From assembly GCA_937967665.1 (NCBI GenBank), contig CALBSZ010000167.1, positions 1 to 49,186 on the forward strand: 49,186 nucleotides of DNA, in the 5' to 3' direction. Shown piece after piece: positions 34,701 through 43,700 of the stretch (positions are counted from its first letter, which is position 1; every line of letters begins with the position of its first letter). The notes below the pieces were generated by a model. That model ran no database searches. It saw nothing but the letters and a program-made list of their open reading frames with translations, and was not told the origin of the DNA. This DNA is from an uncultured Planctomycetaceae bacterium. Lineage in GTDB: Bacteria > Planctomycetota > Planctomycetia > Pirellulales > Pirellulaceae. The translations under genes and the position numbers were made by a program.

Positions 34701-37700
34701 ATACACCCGTCTTTATCGATGGTGGAGATCCGATTGGTGGTGATCCATCCGATCGATTGACGTTGACGGCCGGGGCTTCGGTCACCTACAGCCAAGGTCC
34801 TGAGAGCGACGAAGGAAACTTCCTGGTTGGCACTCAAGTTGTCAGTTTCGATCACATTGAAACCTTCGGCACGGTCACCGGGGGAGGCACGGGGACATTG
34901 ACGATCAATGCCACCAACGCCGATAACGACATTACGATCACCGGCACCAGCGCGACGACCTTTGCCTTTAGCGTCGATGATGGGGCGGGCATTCCAAACA
35001 CAGGTTTCTCCAACGTTGTTGTGAACAGCTTGTCCGGTGATGACGACATCGATATTGAATTCAACGAATTCACGTTGACTGGAAACGTTACAGTGAACGG
35101 GCAAGCACCCAGCACGGGTGGCGGGGATACACTGACGGTTCGTGGCCACGCAGGTACCGTGGACACGGCTGCTTGGTCGCCTGGTGGCATTGATTCGGGC
35201 ACACTGGTCGTGTCCGGGCGGACCGTGAACGCGAATTCGACGGAGCAAGTGATCTACGACGGTGAAGGTGATAATGAAACGCTGACGATGACAACGCTTG
35301 GCACACCAGATCAAATCACTCACAGCCCCAGCGCCGCCGGTGACGCGGGCACGCTGGCGATCAGCAACGGTGCACTGTCGCGTCTGGGCATCGACTACGT
35401 AGACCTGGGGCTGACGGGAAGCGTCGTCGTTAATGGAGGTGGAAACACGGACACGCTCGTCCAGGTCGGGACTTCTGCCTCCGATACGTTCACGGTTTCC
35501 AGCACGGGTTTGCTGACCGTGGCCGGGCGAGTCCCCGTGACCACCAGTGACGTGGAAGCGTATACGTTACAAGGCCTGGGTGGCGATGACACATTCATTA
35601 TTACGGCTGGAAGTGGTGTGGTGGTTAACGTGCAAGGCGACGAGTCGAGTAACGCCAGCAACACGTTAAACTACACTCAAGCCTCGGCGGCGACGCTCGA
35701 TCTAGGTAATAGCCACATTGACGAGCCGATTGGAGGTGCCGCAGAGGTCAACTATACCGGTATTGATACCGTTAACGTCACGTCCGCCAACTTTGATCTG
35801 ACGGTCGAAGGAGCTGCAACGGACGACACGTTCCAAGTGACGCCGCTGGGGACCAACAATGGAAGCGTCCAGGCCAACGGCGCATTGCCCGTTGTGAACT
35901 TTTCCGGAACGGGAACGTTCACCGTCGACGGCTTGGGCGGCAACGACGAGCTTACGGTTAACGGCAGTGCTGCTGCGGACACCATCGCCGTAGACAACTC
36001 CCCTGCGACACCGACGGTAGCCATCACCGGTCGCGAAACGGTCAACCATACGGGATTTGAATCTCTGGCGATCCAGGGCCTGTCAGGTAACGATGCGATC
36101 AGCGTAACTTCCGCTGCCGCTAACATGATTCCCGTCTTTGTGGACGGCGGTGATCCGATCGGCGCCGGCGATGCGCTTGCCTTGACGCCTTCTGGTGCTC
36201 CGACGTTTTCCCCAGGACCGGAATCGGATGCTGGTGGATTCGAGATCACTGGATCAAGTCCCCTTAGTTATGACCATATCGAAGCGATTACGGTCAACCT
36301 GGGAGCCGGCGCGGGCGGAGCCGCTACCATTATGGGCACGGGCGACGCAGATCAAATTACTGCCGCGGGAACGGCCGCGAATACGGTCGACGTGCAGGTG
36401 AACGATGGCGTTAATGTCACATATCAGAATGCGACCAACCTGACCCTTCAGGGCAAGAACGGCGACGACAACATCGATGTAGATATCCACGTTGCAAGTC
36501 TCGGCACGGCCTTTAGTGTCGATGGTGGATTGCCAAGCACGACCGGCGACGAGCTGTCCGTGACGGGTATTGCGGGTGCAGCCGATATGCCTGCGTGGAC
36601 TCCATCTAGCGAAGATGACGGGGCACTGGCGTTAAGCGGAACGACCATCACGGCTGCCGAGATCGAACGCGTGGTCTTCGATGGCGAAAACGGTGGTGAG
36701 AATCTGACAGTTAGCGGTGCGGGGCGTTTTGTTCATACGCCGCACGCCAGTGTCGATTCGGGCCATGTGGCGGTCGAGTCGTTGTTGGCGATCGAATACG
36801 TGAATCTAGGTGCCGCCGGCACGGTTGTCGCAAACGGAACTGGAGGAGCGGACACGTTGGTTGCTCTGGGAACCGATGGCAGTGATGCGATCAGTGTTGG
36901 TTTCGTCGGCGATAACGATGCGGATATTGATATCACGCATGCGGCCGGTACACATGTCGACTTACTGACAGAAGCAGTCGAAAACTATGAAATCCGATCA
37001 GGTACGGGCGACGACAATATCAGCGTGAATACGACGTCTAACGTTTCCGGCACTTTCGCGGTATTTGCGGGCGAGCCAGGAAGTGGCAGCGACACGTTGA
37101 CGGTGGCCGATGCGTCGGCAACTGCCGTGCTCGTGACGCCCAACGCCAACAACAGTGACGATCAGGAATTGAGTGGCATCTTTGCCAATCCGATTGCGGT
37201 CAGCGGCGTTGAGTTGATCCACTACAACGGTAACGCATCCGACACTTTGACTGTCGATCCAGGCTTGGGCGACAACAGCGTTACGGTGGCGGGCAGCTCC
37301 AACATGAGTGCCGATCTCGTCACTTCCGACAGCCTGCCGGATATCGAGTTCGAAGATGTACAAACGTTTGTGGTTGATGCGAGTACGGTGGGTAGCGACG
37401 TGGTGACGTTTGATACTTGGTTCCTATCGGGTGCCGTGAATACGAACTATCAAATGTCTGGTGTCGGTACGGATACGTTGGTGATTCAAGGCGTCGACGG
37501 TGCCTGGGGTGGAAACGATAGCTATACCGTCACGAATCCCGCTACCGGCCCGGTGGCCATTACCGACACGAAAGGTACGAATGTCACGGTGACTGCCACC
37601 AATACGATGCTCGGTCATTTGCGCATCAATACGTTGGGCGGTGACGATGTCGTCTTGATTAACGTGGATGCCACCAATGTTATTCATACGCCGATCACGT

Positions 37701-40700
37701 TTGACGGCGGGGGTAGCTCGGACGAGTTGCGACTGACGGGTGCACCCACCGGGGCAACAGCGGGAGTTTACACACCGGGCCCCGCCGTCACCGAAGGGCG
37801 TCTGCAATACACCGAAGCTGGTATGCCGGCTGGCACGATGACGATCGACTTCCTTAACCTGGAACCGATTGTCGACGATACCGCGGGAACCTTGACGGTG
37901 TTTGGTACCGACGCCGATAACGCCATTGACTATCAGCCAATTGCGGGCGGCCGTGCATCCGTAACGGTCGACGGTTTCGAACGCATCGACTTCATGAACA
38001 AGACTTCCCTGACTATTAACGGTGACGCCGGTGACGATGTGATCAATTTGAATCCCGGTGCGGCCCCGACCGCGCTGACAACGATCAACGTGGCTGGCGG
38101 GAATTCATCGACGGGTGACGTCGTTGTTGTGAACGGGACAACGGGTACGGATACGATTGGGTTTACGCCGGCATCCCACGATGCGGCTACGCTGACGGGA
38201 GTGCAGAGTGTGACGGCCGTCAACGCGTCGACGGTCGAGTCCGTCATTATCAACGGTCTGGGGATCACGGCAGGTTCCGGCGATGTGGTCACGGTGAACA
38301 CACCGGTCGGCGTCGATAGTTCGGTGGAAGTGACTCCCGGATTCGCCTTCGACTCGGGCGACGTTCAGGTCGATACGCTGGTTCCGATGTCCTTCCGAAA
38401 CATCAACGTGAATGGTTCGTTGCGAGTTGTCGATCCGGATGGTGCGGGCGGCAACGACCGGGTAACGTACAATGGCGATGCAGCTTCCGATACGTTTGTT
38501 GTGCCGGACCCGCGTTTGACGGCACCGTCGATCGCGAAGATTCGCTTCATCGGTTCGGTGCCGTTCCTGCAAGTTGCCGTGGGAACGACAGGCATTGAGA
38601 ATTACACACTTCGTGGCCAGGGCGGCAACGATACCTTCGACATTACGCCGCAAGCCGGGGTCAATATTCGCACGGAAGGCGATGGTCCTGCGAACGGGGA
38701 CGTCCTGAATTTGTCTGCCGAAGCCGTGGCCGTGGCGCTCAACCTGGAAACGTCCACCATATCACAAGCCGGTTTTGGTGACGTCGTCTTCAGCGGAACG
38801 GAAGACGTCAACATTGACGCCAATACCCAGGACCTGACAGTTACAGCTACTGCGCAGGACGATACCGTCGAAGTGACGCCCTTGGGAACGAACAGCGGGA
38901 CTTTGCAGGCCAACGACCGCAGTCCTGTCGTGAACTTCACGGAAACGGGGACCTTCAATCTGGACACGGCCGGCGGTCAAAACACCATTATTGTGAACGG
39001 CTCGTCGGTCGGCGAAACGATCGCAGTCACCGGTGCATTGGTAACGGTTGGAACGCGGGAGACGATCAATTACTCGGCGACCGGTGGCGGGAACGCTTTG
39101 ACGGTCGACGGACACCAGGGTGGCGATACCTTCAATGTTGTGCCGGATGGAAGCGTGCCCATGTTCATCGATGGTGGCGACCCAATTGGTACTATCGGCG
39201 ACACGCTAGCGCTGACGGCGAATATGACATCCGTCTTTAGCCCAGGACCAGAAGGCGATGAGGGCGGTTATGACATTGATAGTTTGCAGCCGGTCAGTTA
39301 CGACCATATCGAGGCCGTTACGGTCACCGATCCAACAGGCAACAATCTTGTCGCTACCGTGATGGGTACACAAGGCGACGACGACATCACCGGTTCGGGG
39401 GTGGCTGCGAATAGTGTCGATGTGACTGTCAACGATGGTCCCGTGACGCGGTATTCGGGTGTCGCGACGATGATCTTACAGGGTAAGAATGGGGACGATG
39501 ATTTTGATATCGCCTTGAACGTACCCAATCTCGGTACCGTGTTTAACATTGATGGCGGACTGCCGAGCGTCCATGCAGATGTGCTTACGGTAACAGCCGT
39601 TACTGGGGCTGCCGACACGTCGACTTGGACTCCCTCGGACATCGATGCCGGTTCCCTGTCAGTAGCCGGTCAAACCATCGCCGTAGGCAACATCGAACAG
39701 CTAATCTACGACGGCCAAAGTGATGACGAGTCGTTAGCGGTGATCGGTGATGGTTCTTCAGCCACCAATGAAGACCGCGAGCATTTCGTTCACACGCCTG
39801 GCGACGCTGCTGATGCAGGTCACGTGGCGATATCCACCGTTGATGATGGAACCAGCAGCTCCAACGAGTCCCTGTTGGGAATCGACTACGTCAACCTGGG
39901 ACTTCGTGGGCGAGTTACCGTCAACGGTGGCTCCATGGTGGATACACTGGTGGCCCGTGGAACGGACGGCGACGATGTGTTGAACGTTTCGTTCACCGGA
40001 GCGGATGAGGGGCAATTCGATCTGCGTTCCGCCCATTCCAATCACATCGATCTGTTCAGCACCGCTGTCGAGAACTACGAAGTCAGAACGCTGGAAGGTG
40101 ATGACGATGTGAATTTGAACGCTCAGATCAATGCTTCAGGAACGTTCACAGTTCGCGCGGGCGGGCCCAGCGGCAGCGACACGGTGAACTTGATTGGCGA
40201 CACGAACACGGTGGAAACCGTTGTGATCGCGCCTCATGCGACTGAAAGTGACGATCAAACCGTTTCCGGCCTGTCTCCCAACTCGATTACGCTCGTAGGT
40301 GTCGAGTTAGTCACGTACGCAGGTGGCAATAGCGCCGATACGCTGACGGTAGATCCAGGTTTGGGTGACAATAAAGTTCGCGTGGAACGCGGGCAGGGAG
40401 CAGATCAAGTTACCAGCGACAGCCTACCCACTGTGGAATTCGCAGCTGTGGCGACGTTCGCAGTCGACGGGACGACCGGTGGTGCGGACATCGTCACGTT
40501 TGCGACCTGGTTCCTGGCCGGAGCCACCCCAGCAAACTACCAGTTTGCCGGGAACGCGACCGACACGCTCGTCATTGAAGGCGTCAGTGGAGCCGGCGGC
40601 GGTAACGATAACTTCACGGTGACCAACCCGACCGGTGCTCCTTCGGTGGCCATAACGGACGCCAACGGTACGATGGCCACTGTCACGGAGACGACGGGCG

Positions 40701-43700
40701 GATTGGGACGATTGCAAATCAATACACTGGGAGGTAACGACCAAGTGTTGGTTGACGTGGGCGGACCTGCTTCCGATCTGGTCACCGTGCCGATCACATT
40801 CGATGGCGGTGCGTCTTCGGACTTACTGACCATCAGCGGAACACCCGTCACGACCGTGACCGACGTTACCTATTCACCAGGTCCAGACGTGACGGAAGGC
40901 CGACTCACGTACGACAACAACATGACGATCGACTTCGTGAATTTGGAGCCGGTAATCGATTTGGTGCCGGCAGCAAATCTAGTGGTTAATGGCACAAATG
41001 CGGCGAACAGCATCGATTACCGTGCGGCCGCGGTGGCCGGACGCGGTCTGGTTTCGGTGGATGGATTCGAAACCATCGAGTTTACCAACAAAGACCAACT
41101 CACCTTGAATGGGAATGCGGGTGACGACACGTTTAACCTTGACAACCCAGCCCTTCCGGCTGGTAATGCCAATGCATCGCTGGACGTGATTCATGTCAAT
41201 GGTGGCGGGTCCACCTTTAATGACGTTGTGATCGTCAACGGCACTGCAGCTGCAGACACGGTGGTGTTCTCACCGACGGCTCCGGATGCTGCCACCGTAA
41301 CGGGAACACAAGCGGCAACGCGGATTGATATCGCCACCACGGAAAAAGTTGTCATCAATGGTTTGGCCGATGATGATTCTCTGGCAGTGAACACGCCCGC
41401 TGGTGCCAACCATGTTACCTATACCCCGGGACCAACGGTGGACGGCGGCGATGTGCGTGTTGATAGCTTGGTACCGATGTCCTTCATGAATCTGGGCGCA
41501 GCCGGGACGTTGAGCTTTACCGATCCGGGTGGGCGCGTTGATACGCTCGTGCATCGCGGGTCCGATGTGGATGATGTGACTACTGTCGCCGCCACAACCG
41601 GCTATGTGACGCTCACCAACACACCGGGAACCCACGTGGTCACGCAAACCGATGGCATCCAGAACCTCACACTTGACGGTCTCAGCGGTGACGACATCTT
41701 CAACGTGTTTGGATTGCATCCTTATACGATCCTAGACGTTAACGGTCAGGAACCGGATGCCAGCGATGTGCTGAATATCGTCGGCACGGCTGGTGTGGAA
41801 AACGCGATCGTGAACCTGGAGCCGGGCACGGTCATCGGTTTTGGATCCGCTGGCGGCGAGGTCATTAGCCACACGGGGGTGGAACACGTCAACATCGATG
41901 GCGGTGGTGGAACGGGTGGAAGTGACACGCTGACGGTCAACGGCACGCAAGATGACGATGTGCTGACCTACGAGCCATTGGAAGCTGAAGACGGTAAATT
42001 CCAGAATGCTGGGTCCAATACCGAGTTTCTATTCCGGAACATTGGCGGCGACTTTACGGTTGCAGGCGGAGACGACGGTGCGGATGATGTGATCTTGGTC
42101 GGCACAAACGGCCACGATGTTATCACGGTCAATGCCCCTACCCGAATTGCCGCGGTCGAAGATACCTCGGGCGTGACTCTGAAGCCCGTGAACCTGAATA
42201 CCACGGTGGAAGACTTGGACGTTCTGGCTCGCGATGGTAACGATACGATTCACGTGATTCCCGCACCGCCACTATCCAGTAGTGTTGATGGGATTCCTAC
42301 AAACTTGATTATCGACATTGATGGTGGTTCTCCGTCTGCCAGCGACGCACTCGTGATTGCCGGTGGTGGCGGTGCCAACCTTGCTGCCACCGACTTTGTC
42401 GTCGTCAATCACAGTCGTCGACATGACGAGGGTGTGATTCGGGTCTATCGTGACACTGCCGGTATCGGTAACGCCCCGACCCGTTTCCCGGACATTGGCT
42501 TTGTCGATATTGAAGTGGTTAATGCTCATGTGGATGACCCGGCAGAAAATCGTTTGATCTTGGGCCCCGACGTCTACGAGCAGAATGATCACATCTCGGA
42601 CGCTCAATTCGTGGGTTCCGGCCAGACCCTGAATATCCAAGATCTGGCCATCTTCCCGCCCATCCGCGAACATCGCTTTGTTGTCGAGGATCAGGACTGG
42701 TTCCACTTTGTGGCGGAAAGTACGGGCACGCTTGATTTTCAGGTGTACTTTAATGCGTTCAATCCGGAACTGCTGCCGCAGGGCGGCAACACGTATATCG
42801 AGGTCTACGATTCGGACGGAACCTTCGTCGCCGGAAACGGACCGAATTTCGGATCCAATGATGAACTGGGTACGAACGTTCGCGACGATGACGAACGCGT
42901 TCGCATACCGGCAGTGTCGGGCCAGTCGTATTTCCTTCGCGTATTCGGCGCTCCGAATTCGCCGCCGGACACCCGTTCCACAGCGATTAACGGCTATAGC
43001 ATCACCGTGGTAAACACGCCGCCGACCATTCCGTACGATGTCGAACTAGCGGATATTGTGGCATCGTCCACGGTGGCGACCAACGTCGCTGCGGCGGCAG
43101 GCAGTATATCGTTCACCGCGGCAGCTGATGGGTCTCTGTCCAGTGTCGATGACTTCTACAACGGCAAGTACGTGTACTTCACTTCGGGAGCGCAGGCAGT
43201 TCATCGCGGTGTAATTACAGACTACACCGCGGCGACACGCACGTTCGTGTTTGACGCCACGAATTTTACCGCTGATCCGGCCGTTGCCGATTCGTTCGTG
43301 GTGGAAACACACGACACGGGCCGGTCTCAATTGGACAACGTCACGCGTGACGACACGCCTGTGATTCGGTTCCGCTTGGACGACGGAATCTTCTTGCACG
43401 ATTTGCCGGGGAATGCCGTCAATGATTCGCCTCCGGACGAAGTCATCCCGATTCCGTTCAACACCGACCAGACCCGCGATACGACGACGGCCGGCTATCG
43501 TGTACCAGTCTTCATTGAGGGGCCACCGCAGAGTGCCGTTGGACAGTTGCCTCAGGTTCCGGTGGGTTACGCTCGACAACTAGCGGAAGGCGTCTACGAA
43601 TTCGATTTCGAACGCGACGCTATTGACCTGAACAATCCAAACGGACCCACCACGTCGTTCTCGCTCGCGTCGGTTAACGGAAGTTACTTTATCAACGCGA

